Shown piece by piece: positions 46,233-56,084 of a stretch of 64,000 nucleotides of DNA (its first letter is position 1; each line of letters begins with the position of its first letter). A program made the position numbers and the translations under genes. The DNA is from Pseudeuparius sepicola (lineage: Eukaryota > Arthropoda > Insecta > Coleoptera > Anthribidae). The notes beneath the pieces were generated by a model that saw nothing but the letters and a program-made list of their open reading frames with translations, was not told the DNA's origin and did no database searches. The DNA lies in the NCBI GenBank assembly GCA_963920635.1, contig OY987301.1, positions 55,248,560 to 55,312,559 on the forward strand, read 5' to 3'.

Positions 46233-46571
46233 CGGAGGTTAGAGACCGGCTCCTCGGACACTACTTTTAATTAAAAGTATAATATACATCCGTCGACAAG
46301 TATAAGCCTCGTGTCTTATTACACCCGCTACAAGACATCACATGGTGGCAGCGGTGAACAACGCGACGTGGTGTATGAAAAGTACTTAGATCGCGCCTGC
46401 GAGAAGTTCTACGGCGGACAATACCGTTGGACCGGCAGCGCGGACCCGTGGGGCTAGTGAAAAAAAAAACAGTGCTGTACGATTATATGGTGTTGCGGAA
46501 AAAATACGCGCAACTTGAACTCAGACTGTGCTACAATAATCTTTTTTATTTCGTGACAACTAAGATAAAAG

Positions 46572-47387
46572 ATGGCAAAACACACAAAACCCCCCGAGAA
46601 AATGTCATTCAAGGGCGATATTGCTGCAAGTTGGAAGTTGTGGAAGCAAAAATTTAATCTGTATCTCCTAGTTGGACGAAAAACAAACAAGCAAGATGAC
46701 GTTAAAATCGCCATCCTATCGGAAAGTGAAACCAATTTATCTACAGTGCAAAAAAATATAAAGAATATTGCAATCCTGTTAAGAGCATTGTATATGAACA
46801 CTTCAAATTCTAAAAACGCGATCAGTTGGTAGGAGAGTCAATAGATCAATTTGTAACAGCGCTGAAGCATTTGTCAGCGACCTGTGAATTCAAAAGTCTG
46901 AAAGATACTTTATAATTAGAGATTGCCTTGTGCTGGGAGTCCACGACTCCCTCATTCGGGAAAAGCTTCTGCACATTCGGACTTCAGTTTGTCCGAGGCT
47001 GTGCAAATAAGCAGGGCGATGGAAAGCAGTGCACCAACCAAAGAGAAGATATCAAAAGACCAAACATCTAATAACATCTGTTGGGTCAAGAAATCAACCT
47101 ACCACAGCGGATTTGGCGGTGAGAGAAGTGGCAACGCCGCATCTCGTCAGCGCAGAGAGGGACGACGCGAGAAACCGTCAACATTAACATTCGGCGAAAG
47201 CAGAGCAATGGTGCAAATTTCAAAACTCACAGGGCCGGCTTCAGGAAAATTAGGTAGTAACTTTTGCAGTAAGAGCGGCTACACGGATCAAGAAGGTAAG
47301 TGCCTAGCTAGTAATAGGCACTGCACCAGATGTAAAAAGCTGGGTCACTACCGTAAATTGTGTAAACAGAAACTAGTAGATACATAA
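46572..47387 (+). pseudogene. Gypsy gag with CCHC zinc knuckle, frameshifted
   Basis: ATG at 46572 starts a matrix/capsid-like segment (FKGDIAASWKLWKQKFNLYL) typical of gypsy gag. The frame breaks near 46830 and continues in other frames to a zinc knuckle at about 47320-47360 (CTRCKKLGHYRKLC, C-x2-C-x4-H-x4-C) with an extra upstream Cys pair. Stop at 47387. The length is about right for this gag type, but much of the central part is scrambled. Confidence 0.65.
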
Positions 47388-47558
47388 CTTAGAAAACAGT
47401 GATGATGATCAGTCGGGCGAAATTTGCGGTTGTGATGAACCTGTTGAGGATCATTTCGGAGAGAACAGTGATGTTGACGACCGTGTTACTTGGACAATTT
47501 TCGAAAACATTAATGTGAAAGTTAATAAAACTGAACTAACATTACAAGCATAGACTCT

Positions 47559-48830
47559 GTGGGTATAAACTCAAATGAAAATTGGGTAGAGGACATTAAC
47601 TTTTTTACTCGAAATGTTGTTCTAAAGTTAAAAATAGATACAGGAAGTCAGGCCAACGTTCTAAATTACAGAGATTTTGAGAAATTAAATATACCGCAAG
47701 GCACGCTTACAAGTTCCTCAACCAGTTTAGAGTCAAATTCTGGTCATGATATTGACTATGCGAGAAAAATTAAAAACAATTGTGCTTTCGCATATAATAA
47801 AGCTCAACTGATCTTTTATGCTTTAGAAAAAACATGTAAAAAACCCATCTCTTTTAAGTTTCAAAGGTTCCAAAGCATTAGGCTGTATCGGTAAAGAAGA
47901 ATCTGAACGCACTACATTCTCGGACGAAATTTCAGTTAATCACTTGTTGAAAAATACAAATCTGTGTTTAGGGGACACGGTTGCGTGAAAAAAGCGTACA
48001 AAATAACACTTAGAGAAAATGCTATCCCTCTTGGCTGTCCTTAGTCGCAAAATTTTGGTTGCTATTAAAAATAAAGTAAAAAATAAGCTTGATGATATGG
48101 TAAAAGAGGGAATAATTATCCCAGTAATAGTACTAACGGACTGGGAAAGTTCCAAGCTATGCACTATAGCTACATGCTGGGGAAGTTATCGCTACGCACG
48201 GCTACCCTATGACATCTGTTCTGCCCCCGAAATATTTCAACGATTTGTTAACGAAACTTTGGAAGGTGTAAGCGGAGTAATTGCTTATTTTGACGACATC
48301 TTGGTCTTTGGTAGAAGCCTGGAGGACCACAACGCCAATTTGGATCAAGCGTTGGGAAAAAATTCTCAAAGTGGGTTAAAACTAAACCTTGAAAAGTCAA
48401 AAAATTTGTCAATCATCCGTTAAGTTCCTAGGTCATGTAATTAGTTCGTCTGGCATTTCTACAGATGATTCAAAAATTAAGGCAATCGATCAGATGTCAC
48501 CGCCCCGAAATATTAAGGAACTCCAAAGATTTTTAGGTATGATAAGATATTTAGCGAAATTCGTAAAAAACCTTTCTCAAGAGACGGGTTCCCTTAGAAA
48601 GCTATTGAGTAGTAAAAACGAATGGGCCTGTTCGGAAAATGAACAAAGATGTTATAAGCATTTAAAAAGCCTTGTTACCACCGCACCAGTTTTAACATAT
48701 TTTAACAACAGCAAAGATACTACCCTATCTGTTGATGCAAGCCCTTTCGGGCTGGGTGCCGTAATTTTACAAGAAGGCCATCCTGTAGAATTTGCTTCGG
48801 TATCCTTCACAAAAACGCAATAACGTTATA
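47559..48830 (+). pseudogene. Gypsy protease, RT and start of RNase H, with deletions
   Basis: Protease: KLKIDTGSQANVLN near 47630, where DTG is the active site. RT palm: RLPYDICSAPEIFQRFVN near 48200 and the catalytic YFDDI near 48285. The finger region before it is deleted or scrambled. After a frameshift near 48420 come FLGHVISSSGISTDDSKIKA and the RNase H start (TLSVDASPFGLGAVI near 48725). A stop follows at 48821-48823. Nonfunctional. Confidence 0.8.
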
Positions 48831-49004
48831 ACCACATTGAAAAAGAACTTCTTGCGCTGATATTTGCGTGCGAAAGATTTTATTACTACCTTTTTGGTAA
48901 AAGATTTAGGATTGAAACTGATCATCGCCCTCTGTTAGGCCTTTTAAAAAAAACACTGGATGACCTCTCGCCACGACTACAAAGGCTTGCCATACGTCTT
49001 TTAA

Positions 49005-49312
49005 GAGGGGGTTGCCGACAGCGAAAGTGACGTTTTAAGTTGTATAGCATAAAATCTAATAACATTTTACCTGGCAAAAATTTAGTACAAACATCTCTGT
49101 CTTCATTTTAATCATAAGATCTTAAAAGCATATCCACTGGAAATATTATTTTTCCCAAGGTTTTCATAACCTATAAAACAAAACACTGCTTGCAAGATCT
49201 TATGATTAAAATGAAGACAGAGATGTTTGTACTAAATTTTTGCCAGGTAAAATGTTATTAGATTTTATGCTATACAACTTAAAACGTCACTTTCGCTGTC
49301 GGCAACCCCCTC
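49005..49312. mobile_element. TTAA MITE, copy 1, 308 bp, inside gypsy RNase H
   Basis: GAGGGGGTTGCCGACAGCG at the left and the inverse at the right; TTAA on both sides (49001-49004 and 49313-49316). The outer right arm mirrors the left arm exactly (AACGTCAC), unlike copy 2, showing that its right end was rebuilt from the left arm. A non-palindromic loop lies near 49150. Confidence 0.85.
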
Positions 49313-49694
49313 TTAAAAGACGTATGGCAAGCCTTTGTAGTCGTGGTGAGAGGTCATCCAGTGGTTTTTTTAAAAGGCCTAACAGAGGGCGATGATCAGT
49401 TTCAATCCTAAATCTTTTACCAAAAAGGTAGTAATAAAATCTTTCGCACGCAAATATCAGCGCAAGAAGTTCTTTTTCAATGTGGTTATAACGTTATTGC
49501 GTTTTTGTGAAGGATACCGAAGCAAATTCTACAGGATGGCCTTCTTGTAAAATTACGGCACCCAGCCCGAAAGGGCTTGCATCAACAGATAGGGTAGTAT
49601 CTTTGCTGTTGTTAAAATATGTTAAAACTGGTGCGGTGGTAACAAGGCTTTTTAAATGCTTATAACATCTTTGTTCATTTTCCGAACAGGCCCA
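49313..49694 (-). repeat. Inverted duplicate of gypsy 48623-49004
   Basis: A 382-bp exact-length inverse copy of the RT/RNase H segment on the other side of the MITE. It ends at a CA microhomology and jumps back into the MITE at 49693. It is an inert by-product of the rearrangement and carries no independent gene. Confidence 0.9.
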
Positions 49695-49932
49695 AACATC
49701 TCTGTCTTCATTTTAATCATAAGATCTTAAAAGCATATCCACTGGAATTATTATTTTTCCCAAGGTTTTCATAACCTATAAAACAAAACACTGCTTGCAA
49801 GATCTTATGATTAAAATGAAGACAGAGATGTTTGTACTAAATTTTTGCCAGGTAAAATGTTATTAGATTTTATGCTATACAACTTAAAAAAATACGAAAT
49901 CTAATGTCACTTTCGCTGTCGGCAACCCCCTC
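49693..49932. mobile_element. TTAA MITE, copy 2, left end missing
   Basis: Starts inside the left arm of the MITE (CAAACATCTCTG) and continues to the true right end, followed by TTAA (49933-49936) and in-frame gypsy sequence. Its right arm has extra bases (AAATACGAAATCTAAT) that copy 1 lacks, so it preserves the original right arm. Confidence 0.85.
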
Positions 49933-49936
49933 TTAA

Positions 49937-50455
49937 GGTACAGCTTTGAATTAGCCTTTGTCCCGGGCAAGCAACAGCTAGTGGCAGATGCCTTAAGCAG
50001 GGATCCAGGTGTTAACCAAATTTCAATTAATTACTTAGATGAACGTCTAAACGTTAATAGTATTATAGCGACATCTCAGGAAAATGAAAAACGTCTAATT
50101 AATGCGATAAACGATGACCCTGCCCTCCAACAAGTAAAATATTACGAAGTTAGAGGCTGGTCATCACATAAAAGCAATGTTCCAGTTGTAAGTAAAAAAG
50201 TATTGGAGCATAAGACATGACATTTACGTTCACAAAGATGTTCTTTTCTTTGGAAAAAGGTTGCTAAGACCTGCGAGTCTTGAGAAGGAATTTCTTAATC
50301 TAGTCCATAGGGCACACCAAGGAGTTGTCCTGCAAAAAATTGGCCCAAGACTCTTTTTACTGTCCAGGTCTCTCGTCAGAAATTGAAGATATGGTATTAT
50401 CATGTCAAATTTGCCAAAGTTACTATAAAACTGATCCCAGAGCTATCTTGGGAAA
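49937..50455 (+). pseudogene. Gypsy RNase H end and integrase zinc finger
   Basis: FELAFVPGKQQLVADALSRD near 49950 is the conserved RNase H end, directly continuous in frame with the sequence left of the MITE once the insert is disregarded. The H-H-C-C zinc finger of integrase follows: NLVHRAHQG near 50300 and CQICQSYYKTDPR near 50405, in shifted frames. The catalytic core is absent. Confidence 0.75.
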
Positions 50456-50624
50456 AAAGTTACTTTATTTAAAGTAGTTAACTACTTTAAGTCTTACTTA
50501 TGGAGCAAATTTTTTAGATAATTTTTCAGAAAAATCGTGGCACATAAAAAATGTCAAGAGGACGTTTTTGTTTACAATTAAAATTTACATAAGAAAGTGA
50601 ATTATATTCTATTGCTATACATAC

Positions 50625-51577
50625 AGGGTGTCCAACTTTAAAACTGTACAAATCCCTAAAATCTTCATTTTTGGAGATAATCGCCTAACCTTTTTTTGTT
50701 TGAAAGGCCTTAAAAAACGATTTTTTTTACCTTCCCGCAATTTTCAAAATGCAAATACAGGGCCGGCTGCGATTTTTTAATACCCCCGATTTTCACGAAA
50801 ACCATTTGGCGATTTTTTTATTTAAAATCTGACTACCCAGCGTTAATCAGAACACCCCAAAACCCTTATATATAAAATTTGAATAAAAAATATACAGGGA
50901 GTTCCATTCTGCAGGGTGTCAAAATTGAGCAAAATAGGAATTTTAAAGGCATCTGCCAAGTCAAGTGTGCCGTGGAATCCCTTCAAAACAGTTGAATGGT
51001 CAATAGGACCACTCAAGGTGTTGGTGTGCAAAGGTCCAATAGAAAATATACAGAGTGTTCTTATCTGTGTCATCTCAAATTACCGAATTTTTTGAACTTT
51101 ATACAGGTCAAAAATCGAGTATATTAAAACCGCTCTACAACTTTGCCTTATAAAACTTTTTTATAACTTTCATATCTCACATCTCACCAATTACAGCGCA
51201 TTTCATTTTTTTAAAAATGCAATATTTAACACGAATGCTTCGTTCGTTCAATGTTTGAAAACTGGTGAGATAAAATCAGCTTGCCAGCATTTATTTTTTT
51301 GCACAATGGATTATTATTTTTTTGTTTTCTATCACCTGTTAAAGTGATAAATAATAAAATAATAAAAAAGAAAATAACCAATTTTATTTTTTCAGGATAT
51401 TTCAGGAACGGCTTGAACCCTTGTCTAAAATGGATAGACAAGGCTTCAACTATTTTCGATTTCTTTAAAGGGTCTTAGAGAGTATCGAAATGCGCAACTT
51501 TTTTTCTAATTTAATCCACTCTACCTCCTTCAAATTTAGTTACCAATCGTGTAAACACTAAAAGTAAACACCCTGTA
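50625..51577. mobile_element. Possible TIR element with CAGGGTG ends
   Basis: TACAGGGTGTCC near 50623 and ACACCCTGTA near 51568 are inverse, flanked by TA, with further CAGGGTG motifs inside (50914). No transposase. This motif is very common at insect repeat ends, so the pairing of these two ends is tentative. Confidence 0.35.
51417..51447. repeat. Hairpin CCTTGTCTA / TAGACAAGG, first of three
   Basis: CCCTTGTCTA-AAATGGA-TAGACAAGG forms a small stem-loop. A near-identical one is at 51787-51811 and a right half (AAATGGATAGACAAGG) at 53221-53236. They flank or approach TIR-element borders. Confidence 0.6.
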
Positions 51578-51812
51578 TAGATAAATAAGCAGTGGATCGA
51601 GTTTAGAGCTAGGCCCTAGCAGAGCCGGTCTAGTATTTATTGTAATTTGCAGTTTTGATAGAAAAATAGGATGTTTTGTACCTGCCTTAGTTTTCAGTGT
51701 GTGTTTGCGCTAGGAGATCGATATTTCTGTTGAAAAACTGTTTTACTGTTTTGAATATAATTCGCATATTTGCTAAAAATAAGTACCCTTGTCTAAATGG
51801 ATAGACAAGGTA

Positions 51813-52756
51813 CAGCCGCGGCCACAAAAAACTTTCAGGCTGGTCCTTGAATCTCTCTCCGAAGCGCGAAATCCGGCAACGTGGCGGCCCGCCCGCTCCG
51901 CCCGTCCCACTCGCCGCCGTGGACCGGCACCTCAGACTAATGAATAAAGGGGACGAATTTGTTTATAAATTTAAGTGAATTGTTGACAGGAGTTATTTTT
52001 ATTACTATCCCCATGTTTACAAATATTGGTCCTTTACTGACCTGCCCCAAACATGTTGTCACATTTAAGAGTAACAATAACTAGGAATATCATAAATCAA
52101 ATAGGCAATTTCTTTAGTAGATGCATTGAACGTAAAATTGCCCCCACTTATAAAATTCAGACGGAACAGTAAAGTAAAACAACCTTTTCGTGTTCAAGAA
52201 AGATTATGTAGGTGTTTTATTATTGACAAAATGGTTATAGTAGAGAACACCCATTATTCTTCGCACTAATCGGCAACGTTGCGGCAGTTTGACAGGGACC
52301 AAAGTTAGCGCGTGCTCAACTTGCTTGTTTTCCATTTTGTTTGTTTTGGTGTGTGCTTCGGTATTTGCTTAGTTTTACCAGAGAACAAACGCTAAAATCG
52401 AGTTTTTCGTGCGGTTCCAAGTTTAAAATATTAAAAAATGGTAAAAAAAGGTGCATAAAGTGCAAGTGTCTTTCCTCTAAAGTGAATAAAGAGAATATTT
52501 CGTTCCATAGGTAGTGTTTGTAAATACATTTATCTCTTTCATAAAGTGAGAGGGTTCAGCTTACTGCTTACATCTGTATAACGACGCTATAATGCGGTGT
52601 CCCCTTTATTCATTAGTCTGAGACCGGCACACCGCGGCCGGTCGTCCGCGACCGGCCGGCGGCGGCGTCACGACACGGGCAGCCGCGGCGTTGCCGAGTT
52701 GTGCGCTCATTTGCACGGATTTCGACCAGCCTGAAAGTTTTTTGTGGCCGCGGCTG
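51813..52756. mobile_element. TIR element of 944 bp with GC-rich ends
   Basis: CAGCCGCGGCCACAAAAAAC at the left and the inverse at the right, flanked by TA (51811-51812 and 52757-52758). TIRs run about 145 bp, from the ends to an inner landmark AGACTAATGAATAAAGGGG (inverse at 52600-52620), with a divergent CG-rich middle. Non-coding interior. Confidence 0.7.
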
Positions 52757-53500
52757 TACGTACCTATTTTCTAATATTTCATTTTCACTTAGTCGGCTTC
52801 TGGATTCATTCATAAATGACGCCCCAATTTCAATCGATTTATGCAATAAATATGCGTGGATAAAAAATACACGCTTTATCCTCATTTGATCCTATTATAA
52901 AATCAAAACTTGAACTGTCCTGTTCTTTATTTAGGTATCTACGTTGATTTCCTTCCTCCATCGACGGTATCTATTTACTGTGGTTCAACTGAAGAAGTTG
53001 AAATATTTAAAAATGGTATTTTGTGGGACTCTGCCATAAATAATTTATTGATCTGGCAAAGTCGCATCAAGATACAATGGAATCTTCTGATGTCTCCAGT
53101 AGGTTGCGTGCTTATACCACCCATTGTTAGAGAGCGCTGATTGCAATATTAATATCTTTCATCAACCAGATTAGTAGCGCCATCGTATGGATTACTTTAG
53201 AAATCCGGTTAACTGACTAGAAATGGATAGACAAGGCTCAAAGGCAAAAATCGCGGCCGGATTTACACTAAAATTCGTACGCAAAAAAAAAACAGAATAT
53301 CGATCGCCGCCGCTACTACGCAAAAAGTGAAAAGAAAACCTTGCCTTCAAACCCGAAATATCCTACAAGAACTGATTTTATTTAACTTAAGAATATTCTA
53401 TTTATGAATAACCACTCATTACATACCTTGGTTATTTATTTCCTAAGTAGATAAAATAACGAGTTTTGCAGCCAGAAAGGTATATATTAACTTATTTTTA
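52757..53500. other. No gene recognised
   Basis: Frames up to 76 codons (52910-53140) show no family resemblance. A CG-rich patch is near 53250-53330. Confidence 0.4.
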
Positions 53501-53503
53501 TAA

Positions 53504-53539
53504 TACCAAGCTTTCGGTCTACTTCGTGACCTTCATCAG
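53504..53539 (-). ncRNA. Hammerhead-ribozyme-like motif, 3' of the Penelope-like ORF
   Basis: Minus strand: CTGATGA (53539-53533), stem II GGTC/GACC (53532-53516), GAAA (53515-53512), a stem III with one mismatch (A-U, G/G, C-G) and putative cleavage-site A (53504). It lies about 390 bp downstream of the GIY-YIG stop, the place expected for a Penelope-like element. Confidence 0.55.
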
Positions 53540-53925
53540 GGCTAGAAATTTTTTTTTAATTATTAGAAAATATTGAGAAAAGGTTGAAATTTTACTCACA
53601 ATTATGTTGAAGTTTTTTACCAATATTAAAACCAGATAGATTTTAGGTTTAAAAGGGCCAGAAAAAGGTTTTTACATAATTTCGTGTGAAAATTTATACC
53701 GTCAATTTTGTTTGTAATTGTTTTTTTGTTAATAAGGTAATTTAGTTTCAAAAAACAAAAGATAAATTTATAATAAGAAAAAATGTTTTTTTAGGTTATC
53801 ATCAAAAAGTGTCAGAAAACTTGGTGTGATACAAGGTTAGAAATAACCTTAGTTGATATAAGGTTACCTATGTTACAACATTCTGGAAATCCAAATTTTT
53901 ATATAATTATTATAAGATCTAAGAG

Positions 53926-54459
53926 TTACAATGAAATATTAATAGATGTATTGTTATTAGAATTATTTAAAGATAAAATAAAACAGTATATGGAACTTAA
54001 ATCTTTGATGTCTGTTTTTTTATTAATTGACTTGTTATCATTATTAATTTCAACCATTTCAAGAAATAACCTTTTATTAAGATTTTTTTCCCTATGTAAT
54101 ATTGAAACATTGTCAAATTTAAAATGATGACCTGTTATAAAAGCATGTTCACTTAAAGCAGTAGTAGTTTTTTGTAATTTGACATCACTTTTATGTCCTG
54201 AAATTCTATTTTTTAAATGTTGTGATGTTTGACCAATATATGAATTATTACAGTTGTTACAAGGTATTGAATAAACAACATTAGATTGGTTAATTATAGG
54301 TGTCTTATCTTTTAATTTTGTGTATAAACTTCCAATCGATTTAACATTTTTTAGAGCTATTTTAACATTTTCATTTTTAAAAATTTTAGTTCTTTTTGGG
54401 GTAAGTTCTTTAATATAAGGTAATGACCTATAAAAGAAATGATCAGGAATATTATCAAC
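53926..54459 (-). CDS. GIY-YIG tail of a third Penelope-like element (partial ORF)
   Basis: An uninterrupted minus-strand frame of 177 codons, with no ATG at its upstream limit (truncated at about 54470), ending in TAA at 53926. It contains VVYSIPCNNCNNSYIGQTSQ (GIY-like lead-in, Cys pair, YIG) and RISGHK, then a conserved Glu-containing helix (RLFLEMVEI). This is the same domain as at 4435-5043 but a distinct subfamily. The RT is absent. The open frame suggests a fairly young truncated copy. Confidence 0.8.
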   Translation of the reverse strand, partial: VDNIPDHFFYRSLPYIKELTPKRTKIFKNENVKIALKNVKSIGSLYTKLKDKTPIINQSNVVYSIPCNNCNNSYIGQTSQHLKNRISGHKSDVKLQKTTTALSEHAFITGHHFKFDNVSILHREKNLNKRLFLEMVEINNDNKSINKKTDIKDLSSIYCFILSLNNSNNNTSINISL

Positions 54460-54469
54460 CTACACAGCC

Positions 54470-55082
54470 ATAAACTAGCTATTTATTTATTTCCTATTTG
54501 AAGAAAATAGATACGGGATTCCCAACGAAAACTTGACCCCCCCCAAATTCGAAAACCGAAAAATATTTGAAAATTCGCCGAGACCCGTCGATTTTTGTTT
54601 TTGGGGGGAGCTTTTTTGAAAGTCAAGCCAACCCGATATGTTCATCCCCCTAATCCCTAGAAACCCCAACTTTAAAATGTCAAATGGAACTACCCCCCTT
54701 GTGGTGCATCATTTTAAAGCCCTTTTTATTGCGAATACAGTGATGTATCGTTTTTAGAATTCTGTTGAGATTTGACAGAATTATTGGCTAAAAACGGAAA
54801 ATTGACAATCCACCGTACGCGTAGTAATTTCTACACAAATGCCTGCCACTATTAAGTTTTTTTATCTACTACACACGACCAAATTACCTAGTTTTTATTG
54901 ACGTGTCGATCAGTATACAAAAAAGTCACAAATGAAAAAGCTGAAGCAAAACAAAAAAGGTTCATACGAATTCAAACCTTATAAATATATTTTTAAAATA
55001 TGTAACAAAAAGTCACTGTCAAGAAAAGTTAACGTTTTTTTGCTTGTAACCACGAAATTGTTAGTTTCAGCCTGCTATTGAA
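54470..55082. other. No gene recognised
   Basis: Contains C-runs and G-runs near 54535 and 54602, otherwise AT-rich sequence without motifs. Confidence 0.4.
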
Positions 55083-55205
55083 AGTGGTTTATTCTATCGC
55101 GGAAAGGGTAGAAATTGTTGCAATTTTTTATCGAAATCATGATTGCGCTAAAGCTACAGCACGAATTGCAACAATTTCTAACCTTTCCGTGATATAATAA
55201 ACCAT
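55083..55205 (+). pseudogene. DUF4817-type transposase N-terminal fragment carrying its own inverted duplicate
   Basis: The plus strand around 55100-55163 reads RVEIVAIFYRNHDCAKATAR, the helix-turn-helix of mariner-type DUF4817 proteins. Instead of continuing, the sequence turns back: 55164-55205 is the inverse of 55083-55125 with about five differences, around a 38-bp loop. No other part of the transposase is present. Confidence 0.55.
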
Positions 55206-55689
55206 TTAAAAAAATTGAAGATTTGTGAATTATGAACCGACTGTTTTTACGAAAAAATACTTTAATTGAAAACTGAAATGGCGTAGACCAGACACCTTAC
55301 CTTTTTAATAAAATATGAGAAATTAAATATTGCTTTGTTATGATTTATGACAATAATATTTGAGAAAAAATGTAATTTTATAGATAATTTTCGAAAAAAG
55401 GTTCTGCGAAAAAGACCTTACAAACGTATAGTGCGGTTCGAAGAACCAAAAAAATGTGAGATCTTGAATCTCAACAGTAGATCCAGGTCTCACAATAGCG
55501 TTTTTTGTTAAAAGTTTGGTTCGTACAATTGAACTATGTAACGTAGGTCAACAAGCGTTTAAGGAAAATATCGATATAGTATTTAAAAATGATATGTAAA
55601 ACCAGTATCAAGAACAAACAAGTCTTACCCTTGATACTAGGTTATTTTAAACTGGGTCCTGCAGTGTAGAATTGGTACGGAGGCCTCCT
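55206..55689. other. No gene recognised
   Basis: AT-rich sequence. It may include the far end of the LTR that follows, whose 3' limit on the minus strand I could not fix. Confidence 0.4.
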
Positions 55690-56074
55690 GGTCGGTGATA
55701 GTCGGTAGATCTAATAATTCTGGACGATGTTATCTCGTCGTCAATACATCCAAAGGAATTAACTCGCGTTATTGATACGGTTGGTACGGTTCATGAAATC
55801 TTATTATAATATATATTTTTAAAAACATTATATTGACTTTTTTTATCTGTCTGTCAGAATTAAAACAAACAAACCAAATTAAATGATTGGCCACAGCAGT
55901 AGGCTTTTAAAAAACTTTATTCGAAAAGCTTTTGACAAAGGTCGGTCTTAATCTGAACGCGCTTTGTGATACAATAAATATATAAGATTTCGGATTGCTG
56001 AGTTTGCAGGAGACGAGACGGTTCTGGAGCTTCTACAGTTTTCTTGATGATGCATGAATTTCTGCCTAGATAAC
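55690..56074 (-). repeat. Candidate 3' LTR of the env-bearing gypsy element
   Basis: Just downstream of env on the minus strand, a purine-rich tract (AAGGATGGAGG, about 56085-56075) is followed by AGTTATCTAG; an AGTTA start is usual for errantivirus LTRs. Inside are a TATA-like CTTATATATTTATTG (about 55985) and AATAAA (about 55918). No 5' LTR is left in the window, so the inner limit is uncertain. Confidence 0.45.
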
Positions 56075-56084
56075 TCCTCCATCC

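Larger units (their letters stand above)
46320..50455 (+). mobile_element. Ty3/gypsy element without env, broken
   Basis: A candidate primer-binding site (TGGTGGCAGCGG, 46343-46354) precedes gag, protease, RT, RNase H and the start of integrase in the plus direction. The 3' end is lost after the integrase zinc finger (about 50455) and no second LTR was found. It contains a MITE and a large snap-back rearrangement in RNase H (48623-49932). Confidence 0.75.
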
